NCBI GenBank assembly: GCA_965262455.1
Contig: CBDHFH010000008.1
Coordinates: 248,001-312,000, forward strand
Source: UBA1858 sp965262455
Lineage (GTDB): Bacteria; Pseudomonadota; Gammaproteobacteria; UBA4575
Direction: 5' to 3'
DNA: 64,000 bases
Position numbers and translations under genes: made by a program. Every line of letters begins with the position of its first letter. Positions within the stretch are counted from its first letter, which is position 1. Shown here in pieces: positions 8,552 through 16,421 of the stretch. The notes under the pieces are model-generated. The model was not told where the DNA came from. It did not search any database and saw only the letters and a list, made by a program, of their open reading frames with translations.

Positions 8552-10144
8552 ATGGAAACTACTCAGCCTAATATTTCTCAAACCGAGATTAAAACGTATA
8601 AGTTCTCATGGCTTTATTTTGCACTGTTAACAATAGCAGTTATTGCGCTGTATTTTTTATTTGAAGAAGCGCTTATTCATGCTGTAGGAAAATGGGATTC
8701 ACCAGAATATAGCCATGCTTATCTTATTCCGCTTATTTCTTTGTTCATTGTTTGGCAAAAGCATGCACAGATTATTAAAGAACCATTTCCTGGATCATGG
8801 CTAGGGAGTGGTATCGTACTATTAGGGTTGTTTCTTTGGTTCTTGGGAGAGGTTAGTACATTATTCATAATTATTAAATATGCGCTGTTAGTTGTATTGT
8901 TTGGTTTGGCGCTATCTTTTAGCGGCATTAAACAGATGCATTTTTATTTTATTTCTGTCGCGCTGTTGTTTTTTACTATCCCGCTACCTTCGTTTATATA
9001 CAATAATCTGTCGTCGTATTTACAGCTGATATCGTCAAAAATCGGCGTAGAAGTAATTCGCCTTTTTGGTATAAGTGTATTTCTAGAAGGTAATGTGATT
9101 GACTTGGGTAATTATAAATTACAAGTCGTTGAAGCATGCAGTGGTCTGCGTTATTTGTTTCCGCTGGTTACTTTGGGGGTAATCGTAGCTTATTTCTACC
9201 AAGATAGTTTTTGGAAAAAATGTGTTGTTGTTGCATCTACATTGCCAATTACAATATTTATGAATAGCTTACGCATAGGGATTATTGGCGTGCTTGTAGA
9301 ATATTGGGGAATAGAGATGGCAGAAGGCTTTCTTCATGACTTTGAAGGATGGGTCGTGTTTATGTTTTGTTTTGCAATATTGCTGCTCGAAATGTGGTTG
9401 TTAACAAAACTAACAACGGGAAAATCACTCGGGGATGTATTGAGTATAGATATTCCAGGTAAACTTGATCTTACAGGCCATAAAATAATTACAAGAGATA
9501 TACCTAAGTCTTTTTATTTTTCTGTGTCAGTAATTATTCTAATGCTTATTGGAAATATTTTATTACCAGAAAGACAAGAAGCAATACCTGAGCGCAAGAA
9601 TTTTAGCCAATTTCCAATAAATATTGGTGCTTGGGATAGTCAACGCAAAGCGATGGAACTTAAGTATATCAATGCGCTGAAATTTGAAGATTACCTGTTG
9701 TCTAATTTTATAAGCGATAAAGGCGCATTAGAGTTTTATATAGCTTATTACGATTCACAGCGAAAAGGAGAATCTGCTCATTCACCAAGGTCATGCTTGC
9801 CTGGAGCGGGTTGGCGAATAGTCGATAGAAAACCAGTGTTAATTAATTATAAAGAAGACGACAATGATAAGGAAATTAATGTCAGTCGTATGTTGGTTCA
9901 ACAAGGCGATAGTAAATACTTAATGTATTACTGGTTTAAACAACGTGACAGGCATATAACCAATGAGTATTTAGTTAAATGGTATTTGTTTTGGGATGGT
10001 ATTACGCGTAATCGTACAGATGGTGCATTAATAAGGGTAATGTATCCAGTGCCTAAAGGTATCGATGTCAATGAAGCAGACACGATTATTCAATCTTTTT
10101 TGCGAGATGCGCTTCCTTTGCTCCCGGATTATGTGCCTGACTAG
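8552..10144 (+). CDS. exosortase with fused C-terminal EpsI domain
   Basis: A 530-residue multi-pass membrane protein. The exosortase part (about residues 20-290, roughly eight membrane segments) carries the three catalytic signatures: Cys196 in VVEACSGLRYL, Arg241 in MNSLRIG and His262 in FLHDFEGW. After a separate membrane segment (about 320-337), residues 340-527 match the EpsI (DUF3485) domain, including the HSPRSCLPGAGW motif with His410 and Cys415. Exosortases cleave and process proteins bearing a C-terminal PEP-CTERM-like sorting signal. The fusion occurs in some subtypes (XrtA systems and the VPLPA-CTERM type XrtD), and I cannot tell which applies. No cargo protein is encoded in the window. 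Confidence 0.9.
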   Translation: METTQPNISQTEIKTYKFSWLYFALLTIAVIALYFLFEEALIHAVGKWDSPEYSHAYLIPLISLFIVWQKHAQIIKEPFPGSWLGSGIVLLGLFLWFLGEVSTLFIIIKYALLVVLFGLALSFSGIKQMHFYFISVALLFFTIPLPSFIYNNLSSYLQLISSKIGVEVIRLFGISVFLEGNVIDLGNYKLQVVEACSGLRYLFPLVTLGVIVAYFYQDSFWKKCVVVASTLPITIFMNSLRIGIIGVLVEYWGIEMAEGFLHDFEGWVVFMFCFAILLLEMWLLTKLTTGKSLGDVLSIDIPGKLDLTGHKIITRDIPKSFYFSVSVIILMLIGNILLPERQEAIPERKNFSQFPINIGAWDSQRKAMELKYINALKFEDYLLSNFISDKGALEFYIAYYDSQRKGESAHSPRSCLPGAGWRIVDRKPVLINYKEDDNDKEINVSRMLVQQGDSKYLMYYWFKQRDRHITNEYLVKWYLFWDGITRNRTDGALIRVMYPVPKGIDVNEADTIIQSFLRDALPLLPDYVPD

Positions 10145-10155
10145 CATCGCATAAC

Positions 10156-11778
10156 ATGATTTTTTATACTATCTTTCTCGTGGCAATGTTTACGGCGATC
10201 ATACTTATTCCGCCATTAACATATATGTATAACAAGTTTGATTTGTTAGATATGCCTTCAGCCAGGAAGATACATACAGTTCCTGTGCCTAGAGTGGGTG
10301 GAATTGCTATTGTCATTGCTTCGCTAATTCCAGTTATTGGTTGGGTTCAATTCAACAAACCACTATTAGGTATGTTGCTAGGAATTAGTGTTTTGTTTGT
10401 CTTGGGCGTGATTGATGACGCTAAAAACTTATCATACAAAAGCAAATTTATAGTTCAGATTATATCAATTGCTTTGATATTCTTGTTTGGCTTTATAGAC
10501 ATTAATTCTTCATACTTTGTAGTTAATGAGCTAATTATTAGTTCTCTATTACTTCTAGTTTACTTTTTTTTTATTTTGGGAGTCACCAATGCAATTAATT
10601 TAGCTGATGGTTTAGATGGGTTAGCTGGTGGCGAAGCATTATTATCATTCAGTATTATTGGGTTGCTAGCATATGAATCAAATAATATCGATATAGTTCT
10701 CATCGTGTTGGCGGTGATAGGTTCGGTGTTTGGATTTTTACGCTTTAATACCTACCCAGCAAAGATATTTATGGGTGATACCGGAAGCCTATTTCTTGGT
10801 TTTGTGTTGGGTGTTTTGAGTGTTTCAATAACATATGGTGCTGATAATGCTTATGCTAAAACCCTGCCATTGCTATTAGTTGGGTTGCCTATATTTGATA
10901 CCTTAATGGTGATGTTGATTCGTATTAAAAATAAACAATCACCCTTTAATGCTGACCGCAATCATTTGCATCATAAATTGTTGGATAATGGGTATAAACA
11001 TTATCAGAGTGTTCTTATAATCTATTTGATACAGAGTATTTATATCCTTACTGCTTATTTCATGAGATATAATGCTGAGCTAAATATAGTATTAGCATTT
11101 GTATTAATTTCATCATTTGCATTTGCGCTAGGTTTAACGAGGGGTAAGTCAACTGAAGCTGATGTCGCGTCACAAAATCTACTTCATGGCATTAAAAGTA
11201 TGACTAGTGAATTTGTTAGTAATAATGCGAATAAATTATTTGCAGTTTTATCTATACTGTTGTTTGTGTATGTAGTGATTTCTGCGCTCGAAATACGCGA
11301 TTATGAGAATGATATATTAATACTTCTCTCGATAGTCACGATATTGGCAATATATGGGTTTCTATTTATGTCCAATAAGCCGTGCACATGGCCCGAACGC
11401 ATCGCTATTCATGTCATGGTGGTTATATCGATATATTTTGGAGCTCAATCCAGTAGTGCGTCACTATATTTTAATATTTTCCATATAGGATTATTAGTTT
11501 TATGTGTATGCTTCATTTCTTTACTATTTTTGGGGCGTTCAAATAAACGGTTTGTTGGATCGCCTCTAGATTTTTTATTGATAGCAACGGCGATTGTGAT
11601 CCCTAATTTGCCTAATTCGCCAGTGTCTAACTCGGGTCTGAGCATATTAATAATTGAGCTGCTGATACTATTTTATTGTGTTGAGTATATTCTATTTAAT
11701 GTAAAAAATAATTGGTGGGCGATTAGAGCAACGTTAACATTAAGTGCTTGTCTGCCTATTTTTGTGAGTTTCTTATAG
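10156..11778 (+). CDS. WecA/MraY-like undecaprenyl-phosphate sugar-1-phosphate transferase
   Basis: A 540-residue polytopic protein. The N-terminal 340 residues carry the family motifs: Asp87-Asp88 in VIDDAKNL, NLADGLDGLAGG (148-159), MGDTGS (206-211) and DRNHLHHK (267-274). Such enzymes load the first sugar phosphate onto the undecaprenyl carrier and start glycan assembly. The C-terminal 200 residues add several membrane helices of unknown function, making it about 1.5 times the usual length. It follows the exosortase by 11 bp and is probably the initiating enzyme of the exopolysaccharide made by this operon. Confidence 0.85.
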   Translation: MIFYTIFLVAMFTAIILIPPLTYMYNKFDLLDMPSARKIHTVPVPRVGGIAIVIASLIPVIGWVQFNKPLLGMLLGISVLFVLGVIDDAKNLSYKSKFIVQIISIALIFLFGFIDINSSYFVVNELIISSLLLLVYFFFILGVTNAINLADGLDGLAGGEALLSFSIIGLLAYESNNIDIVLIVLAVIGSVFGFLRFNTYPAKIFMGDTGSLFLGFVLGVLSVSITYGADNAYAKTLPLLLVGLPIFDTLMVMLIRIKNKQSPFNADRNHLHHKLLDNGYKHYQSVLIIYLIQSIYILTAYFMRYNAELNIVLAFVLISSFAFALGLTRGKSTEADVASQNLLHGIKSMTSEFVSNNANKLFAVLSILLFVYVVISALEIRDYENDILILLSIVTILAIYGFLFMSNKPCTWPERIAIHVMVVISIYFGAQSSSASLYFNIFHIGLLVLCVCFISLLFLGRSNKRFVGSPLDFLLIATAIVIPNLPNSPVSNSGLSILIIELLILFYCVEYILFNVKNNWWAIRATLTLSACLPIFVSFL

Positions 11779-11817
11779 TGAAAATTATCCATGTTTTTTG
11801 CTGGAGTGATGATATTT

Positions 11818-14184
11818 ATGAATAAATTATTAGTCTTATCTTTTTGTGTGATATTTGTATTGGCTGCATGTGGTGGTGCGGAATCAAGAAAAGAGAAATA
11901 TTTACAGAGTGGTCATGATCATTACCATAATGATGATTGTAAAAAAGCGAAGCTGGAATATAGAAATGTTCTTCAGATTGATCCTAAAACGGTTGATGCC
12001 TTGATAGGTTTATCTCGTTGTGAGATTGAAGACAAAGAGTGGAGAAGTGCATACCAATTATTGTTGGGTGCCCTAGAGAATGATCCTAACTCTATTGATG
12101 CGAAAACAGATCTGGCAAAGATTCATCTAATTGCTGGTGACAACTCAAAAGCATATGAAATGTTAGAAGAAGTATTTGAGATTGAAACAAACAATGCCAC
12201 CGCCATCGCATTAAGAGGGATATTTCATCTTAAAAATAACACATTAACCGCTGCCAGAACTGATTCAGAACTTTCGTTATCTATTGAAAATCATAATTTA
12301 ACTGCCATTACATTGCTTTCCTCTCTTGGTGTAAAAACTGGAGATGTGCCAAAAGCGATTACTCATATAGAACAACAACTTGATATAGCTGAGCTGACTA
12401 AGAGAGAACGTAAAGAACTGCAGCTTATGTCTATTGCGCTTTACTCGCAGTTGAATGATACCGCCAATATTATAAGGATTTATTCTAATCTGATTGAACA
12501 GTACCCTGATAATAATACTTATAAGTATCGTTTAGCCGGGATATATGCAGAAGATGGTAAAATTGACGATGCTGAGAATATATTAGTCAGCAATATCGAG
12601 ACTAGTGATGACAAGTTAGCTTATGTTTCATTTTTAAATAAATATAAAACTGCAAACCAAGCGACTGAGCAATTAAAAGAATATGCGCAAAATGGTGATG
12701 GAAAATTAAATCTTGCATTAGCTCGGCGATATAAACAGCTTGACGAAAATGAACTCGCTGAAGAAATTCTTGCAGATTTAGCTAATAATATTTCTGAACC
12801 AGAACATATTGAAGCAAAAAATGAGCTGGCATTAATTGCATTAAAAGCAAATGATGCGGATACAACATTCAAGCTGGTAGGAGAGGTTTTAGCTGAACAG
12901 CCAACAAATATACGTGCTTTAATTATGAGAGGTAGTATTGCTGTAGCGCGTCGTGATGCACCTGCAGCAATAGCAGATTTTCGTACAGTTTTACGCGATC
13001 AGCCAACAAACACTTATGCGATAAGGCAGCTTGCTGTAGCCTATATTCTGAATGACCAACGCGATTTGGCTAAAGAACTATTACAAAAGGCTGTAACAAT
13101 AGATTCTAATGATAAAAGCTTAGGGTTATTGTATGCACGTCTGCAAGGCACGGATCAGGAATTCGATTCCGCAATCGATACTGTTAATGAGCTTTTAAAA
13201 AATGAACAAGATGATCTAGAAACAATTAAAACATTATTTGATTTGCAAATTGCAAATGAAGATTATTCAGGTGCAAAGCTAACTGCAGAATCTATGAAGG
13301 CTGCTATGGAAGATAATCCATTAGGTTATTATCTTACTGGAGTATTATTACAGAACGAAAATAATCCTACTGCCGCCGAGCAGCAATATTTAATTGCATT
13401 AGAAAAGCAGCCACGCGCTAACGAAGCATTATCAGGACTTATTAGGCTATATTTGTCACAGCAGCTAGAAGACAAAGCTATTAGTTATTTGCAAACTACA
13501 ATTGAAAAAGATCCTGAATATTTAATACCTTATAATTTGTTAGGTGAGGTAGCGCTATCAAAGAAAGATTATTCATTGGCAGTTGAAAGTTTTGAATCTG
13601 CTATAGAAGTCAATGATCAGTGGTGGATTCCATATAGGGGGTTATCATTAGCATATCTGGCTCAAGGAAATAGAGCCGAAGCGCTTAAAATTCTTGAAAA
13701 TGGATTTGAAAACAGTTCAGGCACAGAACGATTGGGAATTGAATTGGCAAATATCTATTATCAGCAAGGTGATCGAGATAAAGCTATCAAGACGTATAAC
13801 AGTATTATAAAGAAAGTGCCTACATCAATAGTCGCAAAAAATAATCTTGCTATGTTGTTAGTTGATGAAAACAGTACTGATGATGAAATTAACTCAGCGC
13901 TTGAGTATTCAGTAGAACTAGAGACTATTGAACAAGCGGCATCTCTCGATACTGCGGGCTGGGTCAATTACAAAGCAGGAAATATCGAGAAAGCTATTGA
14001 TCTATTAAACAAAGCCATTGTGCTTGCGCCTGAGGCAGGTGAATTACATTACCATTTGGGTATGGCGTATGCGGCTGAAGGTGAAGATATTGAAAAAGCG
14101 AAGCATCACTTAACTATTGCCGCACAGTCAGAACAAGAGTACAAAGGCAAACAAGTCGCTATTGATAAGTTAAAGACGCTTTAA
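11818..14184 (+). CDS. TPR-repeat lipoprotein, PrsT-like
   Basis: From the ATG at 11818 this is a 788-residue lipoprotein with an ideal lipobox (LAAC, Cys at residue 17). Tandem TPR-like helical repeats follow for the rest of its length. The size, lipid anchor and place at the end of an exosortase operon match PrsT, the TPR protein of PEP-CTERM systems. In-frame ATGs at 11791 and 11809 would add residues before the signal peptide, so 11818 is preferred. The likely role is scaffolding of the periplasmic exopolysaccharide machinery. It converges on the sox cluster with only 10 bp between the stops. Confidence 0.8.
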   Translation: MNKLLVLSFCVIFVLAACGGAESRKEKYLQSGHDHYHNDDCKKAKLEYRNVLQIDPKTVDALIGLSRCEIEDKEWRSAYQLLLGALENDPNSIDAKTDLAKIHLIAGDNSKAYEMLEEVFEIETNNATAIALRGIFHLKNNTLTAARTDSELSLSIENHNLTAITLLSSLGVKTGDVPKAITHIEQQLDIAELTKRERKELQLMSIALYSQLNDTANIIRIYSNLIEQYPDNNTYKYRLAGIYAEDGKIDDAENILVSNIETSDDKLAYVSFLNKYKTANQATEQLKEYAQNGDGKLNLALARRYKQLDENELAEEILADLANNISEPEHIEAKNELALIALKANDADTTFKLVGEVLAEQPTNIRALIMRGSIAVARRDAPAAIADFRTVLRDQPTNTYAIRQLAVAYILNDQRDLAKELLQKAVTIDSNDKSLGLLYARLQGTDQEFDSAIDTVNELLKNEQDDLETIKTLFDLQIANEDYSGAKLTAESMKAAMEDNPLGYYLTGVLLQNENNPTAAEQQYLIALEKQPRANEALSGLIRLYLSQQLEDKAISYLQTTIEKDPEYLIPYNLLGEVALSKKDYSLAVESFESAIEVNDQWWIPYRGLSLAYLAQGNRAEALKILENGFENSSGTERLGIELANIYYQQGDRDKAIKTYNSIIKKVPTSIVAKNNLAMLLVDENSTDDEINSALEYSVELETIEQAASLDTAGWVNYKAGNIEKAIDLLNKAIVLAPEAGELHYHLGMAYAAEGEDIEKAKHHLTIAAQSEQEYKGKQVAIDKLKTL

Positions 14185-14194
14185 GCCAATTTTC

Positions 14195-14515
14195 TTAATC
14201 TTTTAAGTAATATGGGATTAGTTGATTAATGTCAGTTTGGCCTTGAGCTTGTGCCAAACTGTTTGATAGTTGCAACTCGACAATTTTAATCAGCTCGTTG
14301 GCTTGTTGCACATTACCTTCATTTAACAATTGTTCTGCACTCGATAAATGCTTTTCAGTGTCTCTCCATAGCGCTATTTCACTCTTCACCTGATCGATTC
14401 TCTCGTATAGCATAGCAATTTTATTCTCTAATGCTTTTGTATCATTGCTTTGTGCCACAGAATGCGTTGAAAAAAACAATATAAGAACAAATGAGATGAA
14501 AGTCAGTGATTTCAT
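14195..14515 (-). CDS. SoxK-like SoxXA-binding protein (putative)
   Basis: A 106-residue exported protein with a signal peptide ending SVAQS, then an all-helical domain containing LWRDTEKHLSSAEQLLNEG. The Trp-Arg-Asp-Thr signature followed by a two-helix hairpin resembles small SoxXA-binding proteins (SoxK/SAXB), which associate with the SoxXA cytochrome in some sulfur oxidisers. It lies 8 bp after soxA, which supports the call. It has no cysteine or heme motif, so the role would be structural or binding. The identification is by pattern and context only. Confidence 0.55.
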   Translation of the reverse strand: MKSLTFISFVLILFFSTHSVAQSNDTKALENKIAMLYERIDQVKSEIALWRDTEKHLSSAEQLLNEGNVQQANELIKIVELQLSNSLAQAQGQTDINQLIPYYLKD

Positions 14516-14523
14516 ATTCAGGG

Positions 14524-15357
14524 TTATCTGCGCACAGCTGGTCCGTTAATGGGTAATCCGTTATTCATAAAGGTATGGAAATACTCTAAATTACGGTATG
14601 TCTCGCTTTGGGCTGCATGAGGAGCGGCTCGTACCTGCTGGTTGCAGCCGATGTAACGTTTATGCAAAGGACCGAGGGCTCCCCATCTGTTTCTATAGGT
14701 TGGCCAACCGGTGGTTTGACCCAGTGCTGGGCCTAACGTCTCGGAGCGTAATACTTTTCCTGCATTATCAAAATGGCAATGGAAACAGGCAAAATTGAGT
14801 TGTCCTCTACGTGTAAAATAGAATTTTTTACCAGCTTGGTAAGCCTTAAGTGCACCGTCATTGGGTACTTGTATTTGAATAATTTCTCCACGACTTTCAT
14901 ACGCAATGTAAGCGACAAGGCTGTTCATGTCGTCACCCAGATAATCATAAACCTCTAAATTTGCTTGTTCGCGACATAAATTTATCGCATAAGGTAGTGT
15001 TATGACAGTTTGTTTATGTTCACTCCATGAAGGATATAGATGCTTAATTGAAGGCCCTTGTGGAAAGCAATCACTATAGATATCTAAATCTTGCTGCCAT
15101 AATAATTCACCACTCTCTAGATGCATCTCATAAGGTGGAAAATCTTCCAGCGCTTCCCAGTTTTCTCTAGCTGCCATATCTAAGGCATATACGCCATTGG
15201 AAAATTCTTTAAATTCAACTTCAGGAAAACGTTGCTTGAAATATTTTTGAATTAATTGACGGTCTTTTTCAGGTTCAGATGTCGACGTGTCTGCACTAAC
15301 AATCGAAAAAGAGAAAATTATGAGATAGATAATAGAGTAAAGAAAATGGTTAAACAT
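14524..15357 (-). CDS. soxA: SoxA, c-type cytochrome subunit of SoxXA
   Basis: A 277-residue periplasmic cytochrome. The signal peptide is at residues 1-22. The single heme site is Cys191-Phe-His-Cys194-His195, and the distal Cys ligand is Cys238 in the typical IGCNQQVRA motif. Cys97 and Cys128 lie where diheme SoxA has its first heme or a structural disulfide, so this is the monoheme type. SoxXA links thiosulfate oxidatively to the SoxYZ carrier. The gene follows soxY by 17 bp on the minus strand. Confidence 0.92.
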   Translation of the reverse strand: MFNHFLYSIIYLIIFSFSIVSADTSTSEPEKDRQLIQKYFKQRFPEVEFKEFSNGVYALDMAARENWEALEDFPPYEMHLESGELLWQQDLDIYSDCFPQGPSIKHLYPSWSEHKQTVITLPYAINLCREQANLEVYDYLGDDMNSLVAYIAYESRGEIIQIQVPNDGALKAYQAGKKFYFTRRGQLNFACFHCHFDNAGKVLRSETLGPALGQTTGWPTYRNRWGALGPLHKRYIGCNQQVRAAPHAAQSETYRNLEYFHTFMNNGLPINGPAVRR

Positions 15358-15374
15358 GATCGCTTATTATGTGC

Positions 15375-15833
15375 TTAACCGCCACAGCCACCTATAGTTA
15401 CTTTTATGCTTTTTGAGGCAGTAAAGAACTGTTTATCTTCAGTCTTCACTAGTGCAATAATGTTAGAAGATTTGGCCATTTTAACTCGAGTTGATACATA
15501 GGCTTCAAGTTGTGGATTGATATTAAATATTGATGTTAATGGGGCAGGGTTATTGTCTACGATAATTGATATATTAGAAACATTATCTATAGTGCTGTTG
15601 ACCGTGACCGGCACCACAGCACCATTTTCTGCTATTTCAGGCGCTTTTATATATATGTTTTCACTACTCGTGGGTGTTATTTTATCAGTTAGAGAGTTAA
15701 GTAACTCATCAAGCCCTTTGTGTGTAAAGTGTGACTCCTGCCACTCAGCAATAACGTTGCTGAAACTACCTATTACAGATAATGTGGCTACTCCACTTGA
15801 TTGAAGTAGGAACTTTCTTTTACTGTTATTCAT
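15375..15833 (-). CDS. soxY: SoxY, sulfur-carrier subunit
   Basis: A 152-residue exported protein ending in GGCGG, with the swinging-arm Cys150 that carries sulfur intermediates in thiosulfate oxidation. The N-terminus SKRKFLLQSSG resembles a Tat signal with Lys-Arg in place of Arg-Arg. Tat export would be expected because SoxYZ folds in the cytoplasm. SoxY normally works as a heterodimer with SoxZ, but no soxZ lies between this gene and soxA or elsewhere in the window. Confidence 0.92.
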   Translation of the reverse strand: MNNSKRKFLLQSSGVATLSVIGSFSNVIAEWQESHFTHKGLDELLNSLTDKITPTSSENIYIKAPEIAENGAVVPVTVNSTIDNVSNISIIVDNNPAPLTSIFNINPQLEAYVSTRVKMAKSSNIIALVKTEDKQFFTASKSIKVTIGGCGG

Positions 15834-15851
15834 AATTTAATTAGTCCTTAT

Positions 15852-16184
15852 TTACAATGAGTATATAAACTCAACCACTTGGTCAATTTCATCTTCACTA
15901 AGAATCTGATGCTTTCCAAAGGGTGGCATTACAGTACTTGGGATGTATTTAGTTTCATCCCATATTCTATCGCGTAAAAGTTTTACATCAGGGTAGCGTT
16001 GCTTCATGTTGGATAATTCAGGTCCGATATTGCCTGGGCTTTCTCCGCCTGCAATCGCATGACAAGCAAGACAATTTCCTTTAGTGCGATCAAAGGCAAT
16101 ACTCTTTCCGTCTGCTAATAGTGTTACAGGGCCTAGCGTCAGTATGAGTAGACTAATTCTGAGAATGTTTGTAATAGTTGTCAT
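15852..16184 (-). CDS. soxX: SoxX, small c-type cytochrome subunit of SoxXA
   Basis: A 110-residue protein with a signal peptide (to about residue 24), a heme motif Cys38-Leu-Ala-Cys41-His42 and the axial methionine Met86 in STVMPPFG. It is the electron-accepting partner of SoxA. It is the first gene of the minus-strand order soxX-soxY-soxA-soxK-like. The 237-bp region upstream carries inverted repeats (separate entries) and presumably its promoter. Confidence 0.92.
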   Translation of the reverse strand: MTTITNILRISLLILTLGPVTLLADGKSIAFDRTKGNCLACHAIAGGESPGNIGPELSNMKQRYPDVKLLRDRIWDETKYIPSTVMPPFGKHQILSEDEIDQVVEFIYSL

Positions 16185-16268
16185 ATTAATTGTATTTAAA
16201 TAAATTATATTAAAAACAACACATGTAATTGTGACTTAAGATAGATTTACTACATTACTATAATATCG

Positions 16269-16311
16269 CGACTTAAAGAGTCGAGCTACTTTTTGCAATA
16301 TAAACAGCTCG
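16269..16311. repeat. two overlapping short inverted repeats upstream of soxX
   Basis: CGACT (16269-16273) pairs with AGTCG (16279-16283). CGAGCT (16282-16287) pairs with AGCTCG (16306-16311). The two arms share two bases, so the hairpins compete. They lie in the intergenic region 5' of soxX and could be operator or leader structure. No function is shown. Confidence 0.45.
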
Positions 16312-16312
16312 C

Positions 16313-16378
16313 TAGACTAATTTAGACCACTGCTAATCCGCGGTTAAATTAATGTTGTAGTGGCTAAAATATAGTCTA
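16313..16378. repeat. long imperfect inverted repeat between the GT39 fusion gene and soxX
   Basis: Left arm 16313-16331 (TAGACTAATTTAGACCACT) is nearly the reverse complement of right arm 16359-16378 (AGTGGCTAAAATATAGTCTA), with a few indels and a 27-base spacer that contains the palindrome CCGCGG. It starts 43 bases after the stop of the glycosyltransferase gene. There is no T-tract on either side, so it is not a standard terminator. It could be an mRNA-end structure, a protein-binding palindrome or a miniature mobile remnant. Confidence 0.6.
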
Positions 16379-16421
16379 AAAGCACGTGTTATATCGATTC
16401 ACGACTAGGTGTAGATTACTT

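Noticed and set aside
16313..16378. Rho-independent terminator of the glycosyltransferase gene
   Set aside because: The stem is long but has mismatches, a 27-base loop and no T-run on the minus strand.
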